Assembly: GCF_900103985.1 (NCBI RefSeq)
Contig: NZ_FNIE01000001.1
Coordinates: forward strand, 634,466-698,465
Length of the DNA: 64,000 bases
Origin: Actinacidiphila guanduensis
Lineage (GTDB): Bacteria > Actinomycetota > Actinomycetes > Streptomycetales > Streptomycetaceae
Direction of reading: 5' to 3'
Within the stretch, counting starts at the first letter, position 1. Each line of letters starts with the position of its first letter. Positions 52,519-60,700 of this stretch are shown here, in pieces. The translations under genes and the position numbers were made by a program. A model generated the notes under the pieces. It ran no database searches. It saw only the letters and a list, made by a program, of their open reading frames with translations, and was not told the origin of the DNA.

Positions 52519-53432
52519 GCGCGGCAACCGCGGCGGGCGGTGCGGCCCTTGAGGACCGGGCACCCGTGGACTCCCATGTGCACTTCTGGGACCCGGGCCG
52601 GCTGAGCTACCCGTGGCTGGCCGAAGCGCCCGCGATCCACCGGGCCTTCACGCCCGACGACTTCGCCCACGCCGTCCCCGAGCCGGTGGGCGCGGTCTTC
52701 GTCGAGGCGGGACGGGCCGACCACCAGGCGGCCGACGAGGTGGCCTGGGTGCGCCGGGCAGCCCTGACCCGGCCGTGGCTCCTCGGCGCCGTGGCGCACG
52801 CCCCGCTGGAGGACCGGGCCCGGGCCGAACCCCTCATCCGCGCCTACGCCGAGGATCCCTTCGTGGTCGGCGTGCGGCGCAACATCCAGGACGAGCCGGA
52901 CGGCTTCACCTCGGGCGCGGACTTCCGTGCGGGCATGGCCGCGCTGGCGGACGCCGGCCTGCCCTTCGACGCCTGCGTGCGCGCCCGGCAGCTGCCGGAG
53001 CTGGCCGAACTGGCCGAGTCCTGCCCGCGGAACGTCATCGTCCTGGACCACCTCGGCAAGCCCTCCGCGGCCGCCCCCGACCCGGCCTGGCGGGACGCCG
53101 TGCACCGGCTGGCAGGGGCCGGCAACGTCGTCTGCAAGCTCTCCGGCCTGGCCACCGAGACCCCGCCGGGCACCGACCCGCGCCTCCTCGTCGCCCTGCT
53201 GCGCGAGGCGCTGGAGGCATTCGGCCCGGACCGGTGCCTGTACGGCGGCGACTGGCCGGTGATGACGCTGGCCACCGAGTACGGGACCTGGCTGGACCTC
53301 GTCCGCACCGCCCTCGACGGGTACGCGGACGAGGCCGCCGAGGCGGTCCTGCGCACCAACACCCTCCGGACGTACGGGCTCGACCGCGCGAGCGGCCCAC
53401 CCGCCACCGGCACACGAGAGGAGCAGGGATGA
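52515..53432 (+). CDS. Amidohydrolase-family L-fuconolactonase/rhamnonolactonase-type hydrolase
   Basis: The 305-residue TIM-barrel protein has the amidohydrolase entry VDSHVHFWDP, RLSYPWLAEAPAIHRAF, VVGVRRNIQDEP, NVIVLDHLGKP and LYGGDWPVMTLA, matching L-fucono-1,5-lactonase and L-rhamnono-1,4-lactonase family members, whose DSHxHxWDP and GxDWPV blocks hold the active-site residues. It opens sugar lactones to aldonates in the non-phosphorylative deoxysugar pathway. It is coupled to the mutarotase gene (ATGA). Confidence 0.85.
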   Translation: MSAATAAGGAALEDRAPVDSHVHFWDPGRLSYPWLAEAPAIHRAFTPDDFAHAVPEPVGAVFVEAGRADHQAADEVAWVRRAALTRPWLLGAVAHAPLEDRARAEPLIRAYAEDPFVVGVRRNIQDEPDGFTSGADFRAGMAALADAGLPFDACVRARQLPELAELAESCPRNVIVLDHLGKPSAAAPDPAWRDAVHRLAGAGNVVCKLSGLATETPPGTDPRLLVALLREALEAFGPDRCLYGGDWPVMTLATEYGTWLDLVRTALDGYADEAAEAVLRTNTLRTYGLDRASGPPATGTREEQG

Positions 53433-53767
53433 AACGGGTCGCCCAGACCATCCGGCTGCGGCCTGAACGGCGCGAGGAGTACCTGGCGCTGCACCGCCAG
53501 GTCTGGCCCGGGGTCGAAGCGGCGCTGCACCGCGCCCACATCCGCAACTACACGATCTTCCTGCGCGGCGACACGCTGTTCAGCTACTTCGAGTACCACG
53601 GCGACGACTTCGCCGCCGACCTCGCGGCGATCGGCGAGGACGCGGACACGCAGCGCTGGTGGCAGCTGACCGATCCCTGCCAGGAGCCGTGGCCCGACAC
53701 GGGCGCCGGTGGGCAGTGGTCGGACCTGACGGAGATCTGGCACCTGAACGAGGAGTCGCAGACGTGA
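53429..53767 (+). CDS. L-rhamnose/L-fucose mutarotase (RhaM family)
   Basis: The 112-residue protein has the RhaM pattern: RVAQTIRLRPERREEYLALH, VWPGVEAALHRAHIRNYTIFL, YFEYHGDDFAADLAAI and WWQLTDPCQEPWP, with the catalytic His of LHRQVWP and the final aromatic motif. The family interconverts anomers of 6-deoxy-hexoses. Overlaps at both ends (ATGA, then GTGA) tie it into the operon. Confidence 0.88.
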   Translation: MKRVAQTIRLRPERREEYLALHRQVWPGVEAALHRAHIRNYTIFLRGDTLFSYFEYHGDDFAADLAAIGEDADTQRWWQLTDPCQEPWPDTGAGGQWSDLTEIWHLNEESQT

Positions 53768-54819
53768 ACGCACGACGTGTCGCCTACACCGGCGCGAGGA
53801 CGCTGACGGTCGAGAAGGTCGAACAGGCCGAAGTGCCGCCGCTCGGCGCGGGCGAGGTCCGCATCGATGTCGCCTACACCGGCATCTGCGGCACCGACCT
53901 GCACGTGTACCACGGGGCCATGGACGCGCGGGTCGGCACGCCCGCCGTGATCGGGCACGAGATGTCCGGCCGCGTCGGCGAGGTCGGCCCCGGCGTGACC
54001 GGATGGCAGGCCGGCGACCCGGTCACCGTCATGCCCCTGGCCTGGTGCGGACAGTGCCCCGCCTGCCTGTCCGGCCAGAGCCACATCTGCCACCGCCTGG
54101 TCTTCATCGGCCTGGACGCCCCGGGATCGCTGCAGACCGGCTGGACCGTGCCGGCCGACACCCTGGTCCGGCTCCCCCACGACCTGCCTCTGGACCACGC
54201 GGCCCTGGTCGAGCCCACCGCGGTGGCCGTCCACGACGTGCGCCGCGCGGAACTGCGCGCCGGGGAGAAGGCGCTCGTGGTGGGCGGCGGCCCGATCGGC
54301 CTGCTCATCGCGGTGGTCGCCCGGCGCACCGGCGCGGACGTCCTGCTGGCCGAACCCGACGCCTACCGCCGGTCGGTCGCCGAGTCGCTCGGGCTGGCCC
54401 ATGTGGACCCGACCACCGAGGACGTGGCCGCCGTCGTCGCCCGGTGGTCGGGTGACGCCGGGGCCGCGGTGGCCTTCGAGGTCTCCGGGGCGGCCGCCGG
54501 GGTGGACACGGCCGTCGAGGCGCTGGCGACCCGGGGCCGGCTGGTGCAGGTGGCGATCCACCCCACCCCCCGGGAGATCAGCCTGCACCGCTTCTTCTGG
54601 CGCGAGCTCACCCTTGTCGGCGCGCGCCTGTACGACCGCGCGGACTTCGAGACCGCCGTGCGCCTGATCGCCGACGGCGAGATCCCCGTCGACACGCTCA
54701 TCTCCCGCGTCGAACCGCTGGACCGGGCGGCCGAGGCGTTCGAGGCGCTGGAGTCCGGCGCCGGGGTGATGAAGGTCCTCATCGACTGCCAGGCCGAAGA
54801 AGGGGCGGACGCCCGATGA
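53764..54819 (+). CDS. Zinc-dependent medium-chain (MDR) sugar dehydrogenase
   Basis: The 351-residue protein starts at GTG 53764 overlapping the mutarotase stop. It has the catalytic-zinc Cys in YTGICGTDLHVYHG, GHEMSGRVGEVGPGV, a structural-zinc-like cluster WCGQCPACLSGQSHIC, VEPTAVAVHDV and the nucleotide motif LVVGGGPIGLLIAVV. It resembles sorbitol/threonine dehydrogenase-type enzymes acting on a sugar or sugar acid; L-fucose dehydrogenase or a later step is possible. Confidence 0.85.
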   Translation: MNARRVAYTGARTLTVEKVEQAEVPPLGAGEVRIDVAYTGICGTDLHVYHGAMDARVGTPAVIGHEMSGRVGEVGPGVTGWQAGDPVTVMPLAWCGQCPACLSGQSHICHRLVFIGLDAPGSLQTGWTVPADTLVRLPHDLPLDHAALVEPTAVAVHDVRRAELRAGEKALVVGGGPIGLLIAVVARRTGADVLLAEPDAYRRSVAESLGLAHVDPTTEDVAAVVARWSGDAGAAVAFEVSGAAAGVDTAVEALATRGRLVQVAIHPTPREISLHRFFWRELTLVGARLYDRADFETAVRLIADGEIPVDTLISRVEPLDRAAEAFEALESGAGVMKVLIDCQAEEGADAR

Positions 54820-55592
54820 ACAGCACTCCCCCGCCGTCGTTCGACCTGCACGGCAAGCTCGCCGTCGTGACCGGGGCCCGCCGGGGCATCGGGCTGGCCA
54901 TGGCCGAGGCGCTGGCGGCCGCCGGCGCCGACATCGTCGCGGTCAGCGCGAACCTGGAGACCTCGGGGAGCGAGGTCGAGAAGCGGGTCACGGCCGCCGG
55001 CCGCACCTGCCTGGCGCTGCGCACCGACTTCGCCGACCGCGCCGCCGTCATGGACCTGGCCGCGACGCTTCAGGCCCTGGACCGCCCGGTGGACATCCTC
55101 GTCAACAACGCCGGCACCATCGCGCGCACCCCCGCGGCCGAGCACTCCGACAGCGACTGGGACCACGTGCTGTCGGTCAACCTCAGCAGCCAGTTCGTCC
55201 TCAGCCGCGAGGTGGGCCGGGGCATGCTGGAACGAGGCCGCGGCAAGATCGTCTTCACCGCGTCGCTGCTCAGCTTCCAAGGCGGCATCACCGTCCCCGG
55301 GTACACCGCGGCCAAGTCCGGCCTCGCCGGTCTCACCCGGGCTCTGGCCAACGAATGGGCGGGACGCGGGGTGAACGTCAACGCGATCGTGCCCGGTTAC
55401 GTGGCGACGGACAACACCCAGGCGCTGCGGGACGACCCGGACCGGTACGCGGCCATCCTCGACCGGATTCCGGCCGGGCGCTGGGCCGAGCCGGCCGACT
55501 TCGGCGGCATCGCGGTGTTCCTGGCGTCCGCCGCCTCCGACTACGTGCACGGTGCGCTGATACCGGTCGACGGAGGCTGGCTGGGGCGCTGA
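54816..55592 (+). CDS. Short-chain dehydrogenase (KduD or 2-keto-3-deoxy-L-fuconate dehydrogenase type)
   Basis: The 258-residue SDR has the cofactor loop VVTGARRGIGLAMAEAL, the NNAGT motif, catalytic Ser in TASLLSFQGG, the YTAAKSGLAGLTRA Tyr-Lys pair, and the C-terminal VHGALIPVDGGWLGR. It is closest in style to KduD and to dehydrogenases of 2-keto-3-deoxy sugar acids. The start overlaps the previous stop (ATGA). It ends the coupled catabolic run; the fuconate dehydratase expected in this pathway is not in the window. Confidence 0.85.
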   Translation: MNSTPPPSFDLHGKLAVVTGARRGIGLAMAEALAAAGADIVAVSANLETSGSEVEKRVTAAGRTCLALRTDFADRAAVMDLAATLQALDRPVDILVNNAGTIARTPAAEHSDSDWDHVLSVNLSSQFVLSREVGRGMLERGRGKIVFTASLLSFQGGITVPGYTAAKSGLAGLTRALANEWAGRGVNVNAIVPGYVATDNTQALRDDPDRYAAILDRIPAGRWAEPADFGGIAVFLASAASDYVHGALIPVDGGWLGR

Positions 55593-55805
55593 ACCGCAGG
55601 AATGCCGAACGGCCGGGCGCGCGGCCCGCCGCGCGCCGACGTCCACCGGACGCAGACCGCAGTACACCGCAGTACCGCAAGCACCGGCCCACCTGGCACC
55701 GACCGGACGACGGGTGCCTCCGTCCTCGCTCCTGCAGAGCTCCGACGCGGCACCAGGCGGGCACCGGCACCCTCACCCATCGGTTCGCACAGATGAAGGA
55801 CACCA

Positions 55806-58136
55806 ATGTACCGCTACCCAAGAGGTGCGGCCGCGGCGGTAGCCGTGGCCGTCACCGCCCTCGCCGGAGCCGCGCTCGCCGCGGCGCCCGCGCAGGCCGC
55901 GAGCGGCAGGACCGCCACGATCGTCGTCGATCCCACCGGCGGCGACCACCACGCGACCGGCCACCGGGTCGCCACGATCGCCCAGGCCCAGCAGCTCGCC
56001 CGCACGCTGTCCGGCACGGCCGACGTGTCCGTCGAGCTGGCCGGCGGGACCTACCACCTCTCCAAGCCCTGGACGCTCACCGCCGAGGACTCCGGCCGCA
56101 ACGGGCACACCGTCACCTGGGGCGCCCTGCCCGGTCAGCAGCCGGTCGTCTCCGGCGGCCGCCAGGTCACCGGGTGGAGCCTGAAGGACGCCGGCAACAA
56201 CATCTACGTCGCCCACGTGCCGAAGGGCAGCGACTCGCGCCAGCTGTACGTGGACGGCTCCCTCGCCCCGCGCGCCGCCGTCACCATCGCGCGCAGCGAC
56301 GTCAAGGTCACCGCCTCCGGCATGGAGATCGTCAACCCCGCGCTGGACTACCTCGCCTCGCTGCCCGACCAGAACCGGATCGAGGTGGAGAGCCAGAACT
56401 CGTTCACCGACCGGTACGCCCCGGTCCAGAGCATCAGCGGCACCACCATCACCATGCGGCAGCCGGCGTGGAACAACAACAACTGGGGCTACGACGACAT
56501 CGCCCGGCCCTTCGCGGGCGGCACCCTCCAACTGGAGAACTCCTACGCGTTCCTGAAGTCCGCCGGCCAGTGGTACCTCGACCCGCAGGCCGGACTGCTC
56601 TACTACAAGGCGCCCGACGGCTCGACTCCTGCCGCCAGCGACATCGAACTGCCGCAGCTCACCTCCCTGCTGCAGGTCAACGGCACTTACGCGCACCCGG
56701 TCCGCAACGTGGCCTTCCGCGGCATCCGCTTCTCGTACTCCACGTGGCTCCAGCCGGGCACCTCGATCGGCTACGCCGACCAGCAGAACGGCACGTTCAT
56801 CCCGTCCGCCTACGCCCAGCCCGCCGACTTCCTGACGTCCTGCCAGAGCGGCTGCCCGCTGTTCGAGGCGACGCGCGGCGGCTGGAACCAGATCCCGGCC
56901 GCCGTGCAGGTCTCGGCGGCCAGCGGCATCACCTTCTCCGGTGACACCTTCACGCACCTGGGCCAGGTGGCCCTCGGCATCGGCAACGACGCCGACGCGC
57001 ACGCCTCCGGCGTCGGCCTCGGCGCCTCCGACATCACCGTCTACCACAACACGTTCACCGACGACTCCGGCGCGGGAGTCGTGGCCGGAGGGGTGAAGGC
57101 CGACGCCCACCACCCGTCCGACCCCGCGATGGTGAACAAGGACATCACCATCAAGGACAACCTCGTCACGAAGGTCGCCGAGGACTACAAGGACATGTCG
57201 GGCATCCTGTCCACGTACGTCACGCACGCCGTGATCGAGCACAACGAGGTGTCCGACCTCGCCTACGACGGCATCGACGTCGGCTGGGGATGGGGCGCCA
57301 ACGACCCCGGCGGCAGCCAGGACTACGCCAACCGCGGGCTCTACGCCTACCAGCCCGTCTACACGACTCCGACGACACTGAAGGACACCGTCGTCCGCTA
57401 CAACCTCATCCACGGCACCAAGAAGGTGTTCCACGACGGGGGCAGCCTGTACAACCTGTCCGCGAACCCGGGCAGCGACCTCTCCGACAACTACATCTAC
57501 GACAACCACAACACCGTCGGGCTCTACCTCGACGAGGGCTCGCGCTATGTGACGCTGCGCAACAACGTCGTGCAGGACGCGGGCGTGTGGGCGTTCACCA
57601 ACTCCAGCTCCACCAACAACACCAGCGACAACACCTTCCAGCAGACCTGGTACAACAGCGGCGCCACCCAGGTCGCGACGGGCGCTCCGCACAACAACGT
57701 CCTGGACGGCAACGTGAAGGTCAGCGGCGACGACTGGCCGCTGGCCGCGCAGCAGGTCATGTACCAGGCGGGCATCGAGCCGCGGCTGCGCACCACCGGG
57801 GACTCCCAGCCCGCCCCGGCCGGCATCCAGCTGACCGCGGCGCCCGCGACCGTGGCCTCCGACGGAACCACCACGGTGACCGCCACCGTCCAGGACTTCT
57901 CCGACCGTCCCGTGGCCGGTCTCGCCGTCTCGCTCTCGGTGCCGGCCGGCTGGACGGCCAAGCCGCTGGGCACCCCGGACAGGAGCCTCGGCGCAGGGCG
58001 CAGCACGAGCGTCTCGTGGGAGGTGACCGCGCCGGCCACCGGTACCGGCGCCGCCACCTTCACCGCGCAGGCCTCGTACCGCAGCGGGCCGCAGTCCTGG
58101 ACCGCCTCCGCCTCCGTGGGCGTGACGGGTAGCTGA
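55806..58136 (+). CDS. Secreted right-handed beta-helix enzyme, probable GH141 (alpha-L-fucosidase/xylanase family)
   Basis: The 776-residue product has a signal peptide (AVAVAVTALAGAALAAAPAQA). The body fits a GH141-like parallel beta-helix: PTGGDHHATGHRVATIAQAQ, ELAGGTYHLSKPWTLTAEDSG, PVVSGGRQVTGWS, QLYVDGSLAPRA, VRNVAFRGIRFSYSTW, SDITVYHNTFTDDSGAGV and GLYLDEGSRYVTLRNNVVQ. A NEW3-like domain (about 680-776) closes it. GH141 contains alpha-L-fucosidases and xylanases; location beside the GH29 and deoxysugar genes favours fucosidase. A 15-bp-stem terminator follows. Confidence 0.72.
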   Translation: MYRYPRGAAAAVAVAVTALAGAALAAAPAQAASGRTATIVVDPTGGDHHATGHRVATIAQAQQLARTLSGTADVSVELAGGTYHLSKPWTLTAEDSGRNGHTVTWGALPGQQPVVSGGRQVTGWSLKDAGNNIYVAHVPKGSDSRQLYVDGSLAPRAAVTIARSDVKVTASGMEIVNPALDYLASLPDQNRIEVESQNSFTDRYAPVQSISGTTITMRQPAWNNNNWGYDDIARPFAGGTLQLENSYAFLKSAGQWYLDPQAGLLYYKAPDGSTPAASDIELPQLTSLLQVNGTYAHPVRNVAFRGIRFSYSTWLQPGTSIGYADQQNGTFIPSAYAQPADFLTSCQSGCPLFEATRGGWNQIPAAVQVSAASGITFSGDTFTHLGQVALGIGNDADAHASGVGLGASDITVYHNTFTDDSGAGVVAGGVKADAHHPSDPAMVNKDITIKDNLVTKVAEDYKDMSGILSTYVTHAVIEHNEVSDLAYDGIDVGWGWGANDPGGSQDYANRGLYAYQPVYTTPTTLKDTVVRYNLIHGTKKVFHDGGSLYNLSANPGSDLSDNYIYDNHNTVGLYLDEGSRYVTLRNNVVQDAGVWAFTNSSSTNNTSDNTFQQTWYNSGATQVATGAPHNNVLDGNVKVSGDDWPLAAQQVMYQAGIEPRLRTTGDSQPAPAGIQLTAAPATVASDGTTTVTATVQDFSDRPVAGLAVSLSVPAGWTAKPLGTPDRSLGAGRSTSVSWEVTAPATGTGAATFTAQASYRSGPQSWTASASVGVTGS

Positions 58137-58220
58137 GCCACCGGACCGGCCTCGGTCGGTCCACCCGCCGATCACCGCACATGACGCGGGCCCCATATGA
58201 CGGAGGGGCCCTCGTCACCC

Positions 58221-58253
58221 GGGGCAGCGGCCGCACCCTGCGGCCGCTGCCCC
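58221..58253 (+). terminator. Strong terminator hairpin after the GH141-like gene
   Basis: GGGGCAGCGGCCGCA pairs perfectly with TGCGGCCGCTGCCCC over a CCC loop, 85 nt after the stop. Confidence 0.78.
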
Positions 58254-58321
58254 TCGGGCATCTGTGGACAGCCGCAACAGCCGGCGCGCACACACCGGAT
58301 GCCTATGACTCTCTCGCGTGA

Positions 58322-58335
58322 TGCAATCGATTCGA
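58322..58335. promoter_or_regulatory. LacI-regulon half-degenerate site TGCAATCGATTCGA
   Basis: It matches TCGAATCGATTCGA (36746-36759) except in the outer left arm. It lies 243 bp from the next site (58564-58577), a spacing that would allow repressor looping upstream of the second GH-A gene. Confidence 0.5.
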
Positions 58336-58563
58336 CGCCTCGACCCCGCTCAGCGGACTCCCCCACACCGTACCCGGACACCTGCGGCCGCACCGGCTTC
58401 CACCACCCGCGCCCCTTGTCCGAATGACGGCGGGCAGGCGCCCATCAACCTGCGGGAAGGGCAGTCCCGGCGCCAGCTGCCGCCCCGGTTCCGCCACGTC
58501 CTGCGGCGTGCCCGTCCATTGACCGTGCGGACATCCGGCCGTAACATCTCCTCGATCCTCGTT

Positions 58564-58577
58564 GCGAATCGGTTCGA
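58564..58577. promoter_or_regulatory. LacI-type operator GCGAATCGGTTCGA (second GH-A gene)
   Basis: Identical in all 14 bases to the importer operator at 41886-41899; centred about 204 bp upstream of the GH-A/ricin gene ATG. The rest of the 58254-58774 spacer holds no other feature that I can support. Confidence 0.72.
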
Positions 58578-58774
58578 TGCCTCATCTCTCCTCCCGCGAG
58601 ACGCGCGGTCCGCGCCGCGGTGGGGGCGAGCCGATCGCTCAGCACTGCGCACCACCGGTACGTCGACTCCGTCCATGACGCAGCCCACCGCGGGCGACAC
58701 CCGGGGGCCTCATCCGTCCCGCCTCGGCCGCCGCCCCGCGCCGCGGCAGCGTCCCACCCCCCACAGGAGACCGG

Positions 58775-60607
58775 ATGAGCAGGAAAAGCAGATACCGCCG
58801 CATTGCCGCCGCCGCTGCCTCGTTGGTGACGGCCGCCGTGGTCCTCATGGCACCGGCCCGAGGCGAGGCCGCGTCAGGAGAGGCACTCGCGGTGCACCTC
58901 GCGTCGGCGCAGGGCACGGCGACCGGTGTCGGCGAGGGCTTCCTCTACGGCATCAGCGAGGACGGCACCCAGCCCGCCGACCAGTACCTCCAGCCGCTCG
59001 GCATCACCGCGTTCCGCGGCGGCGGGTGGTTCTCCGGCGGCTGGATCAAGGACGGCTACACCTACGGTTCCGCCACGAAGGCGGACGTCAACTCGATCAT
59101 CTCCCAGGCCAGGCGGTTGACCCAGCCGCCCTACCACGCCCAGTACCAGGTGCTCGTCAGCGACATCTACGGCAACAACGGCGGCCAGCCCTCCAACACG
59201 ATGTACCCGTGCGACAACGGCAACTGCTCCAACTGGATCAGCTTCATCGACTCCACGGTGGGCGCGCTGCAGGCGAGCGGGCTGCCCTTCGCCTACGACA
59301 TCTACAACGAGCCGGACATCTCCGTGTTCTGGACCCGGGGGATGAACAGCACCCAGTACTTCCAGATGTGGGACACCGCGTACAAGGAGATCCGGCGGAT
59401 CGCCCCGAACGCGCAGATCGTCGGCCCCTCCCTCGCCTACACCCCGCAGCGGAACCCGGGCGAGTGGACCACCTGGCTCAACCACGTCAAGGCCGCGGGC
59501 ACCGTCCCCGACATGATCACCAACCACGACGAGGGCGACGTCGACGACCCGGTCACCGTCGGGCAGGCGATCAGCACCGATCTCGCCAACGCCGGCATCT
59601 CGCCGCGGCCGCTGTCGGCCAACGAGTACCAGCCTGCCGACCGGCAGACCGCCGGTGTCACGGCCTGGTACCTGGCACGGTTCGCCCAGTCCGGATACAC
59701 CAACGCGATGCGCGGCAACTGGGTCTGCTGCGTGACGCCGAACCTGACCGGAGTCCTCACCCAGAGCGGCGGAACGTGGCAGCCGAACGGCAACTGGTGG
59801 GCCATGCGCGCCTACGCCGACATGACCGGAACACTGGTGGCCACCTCGGGCCAGGTGGGCAGCACGGCCATCTCCGCGGCGCGGGACAGTACGAACAAGC
59901 GGGCCGTCGCCGTCATCGGTGACAGCAACGGATACACCGGCGCCGCCTCGGTCACCTTCGACGGGCTGTCGTCGGTGCCGTGGCTGCAGAACAACGGCGC
60001 CGTCCACGTCACGGTGGAGCGCATCCCGGACCAGGCCCCGCTGAGCGCGCCGCAAGTGGTCTCCAGCCAGGACCTGTCCGCTTCCGGCGGAGCGGTCACG
60101 GTACCCCTCACCTTCCAGGCCGCGCACGACGCCTTCGCCGTCTACGTGACACCGGCCGCCTCGTCCGGTGGCGGTGTCCCGAGCGGCTACCACCGCTTCA
60201 CCCTGAGCAGCAACGGCCTGTGCCTGGACGTCTACGGCAACAGCACGGCCGGCGGTGCGGCCGTCGACCAGTGGACCTGCAACGGCCAGGCGAACCAGCA
60301 GATCCAGTACCTTCCCGCCTCCGGCGGCTTCGGCGAGCTCCGGGTGAGCAGTTCGGGCCTGGACGTGGCGGTGGCCGGCGGTTCGACCGCGGCCGGCACA
60401 CCCGACATCATCCAGCAGGCGCCGGGCTCGTCGCCGGGCGGCCTGTGGCAGCCGGTCCAGCAGTCCGATGGCTCCTACTCCTTCCGGAACCAGAACAGCG
60501 GCCTGTGCCTGGACGGCTTCGGCGACAACGCCACGCCGGGGCAGCAGCTCGACCAGTGGGCGTGCAAGAACGCGCCGGGCACCAACCAGGACTTCGTCCT
60601 GAGCTGA
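58775..60607 (+). CDS. Secreted clan GH-A glycoside hydrolase with ricin-B lectin domain
   Basis: The 610-residue protein starts at ATG 58775 behind AGGAGA. Its signal peptide is AAAAASLVTAAVVLMAPARG. The barrel has YDIYNEPDI (acid/base Glu179) and LSANEYQPADRQ (nucleophile Glu284), 105 residues apart exactly as in the paralogue at 34541-36715. A beta-sandwich is followed by a ricin-B trefoil (about 470-610) with repeated NGLCLDVYGN, SGLCLDGFGDN and QLDQWACK blocks. The two paralogues share long identical stretches (e.g. NHDEGDVDDPVTVGQAI) but different C-terminal binding modules. The family is not assigned. The shared operators place it in the LacI regulon. Confidence 0.8.
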   Translation: MSRKSRYRRIAAAAASLVTAAVVLMAPARGEAASGEALAVHLASAQGTATGVGEGFLYGISEDGTQPADQYLQPLGITAFRGGGWFSGGWIKDGYTYGSATKADVNSIISQARRLTQPPYHAQYQVLVSDIYGNNGGQPSNTMYPCDNGNCSNWISFIDSTVGALQASGLPFAYDIYNEPDISVFWTRGMNSTQYFQMWDTAYKEIRRIAPNAQIVGPSLAYTPQRNPGEWTTWLNHVKAAGTVPDMITNHDEGDVDDPVTVGQAISTDLANAGISPRPLSANEYQPADRQTAGVTAWYLARFAQSGYTNAMRGNWVCCVTPNLTGVLTQSGGTWQPNGNWWAMRAYADMTGTLVATSGQVGSTAISAARDSTNKRAVAVIGDSNGYTGAASVTFDGLSSVPWLQNNGAVHVTVERIPDQAPLSAPQVVSSQDLSASGGAVTVPLTFQAAHDAFAVYVTPAASSGGGVPSGYHRFTLSSNGLCLDVYGNSTAGGAAVDQWTCNGQANQQIQYLPASGGFGELRVSSSGLDVAVAGGSTAAGTPDIIQQAPGSSPGGLWQPVQQSDGSYSFRNQNSGLCLDGFGDNATPGQQLDQWACKNAPGTNQDFVLS

Positions 60608-60654
60608 CCCGGCGGCGGGCGGAGGGAGGAACCGCCCGCCACGAGCACAGCAGA

Positions 60655-60692
60655 GGGGCCCGCCGGCGCCGCGGACGGCACCGGCGGGCCCC
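60655..60692. terminator. Bidirectional terminator between GH-A and GH3 genes
   Basis: GGGGCCCGCCGG (60655-60666) pairs with CCGGCGGGCCCC (60681-60692). It lies in the 93-bp gap between convergent stops. Confidence 0.72.
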
Positions 60693-60700
60693 GGGCGGGA

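Noticed and set aside
55773-58196. An 807-codon minus-strand frame across the beta-helix gene
   Set aside because: Gly/Val/Asp-rich shadow without motifs; the sense frame has a signal peptide and beta-helix pattern.
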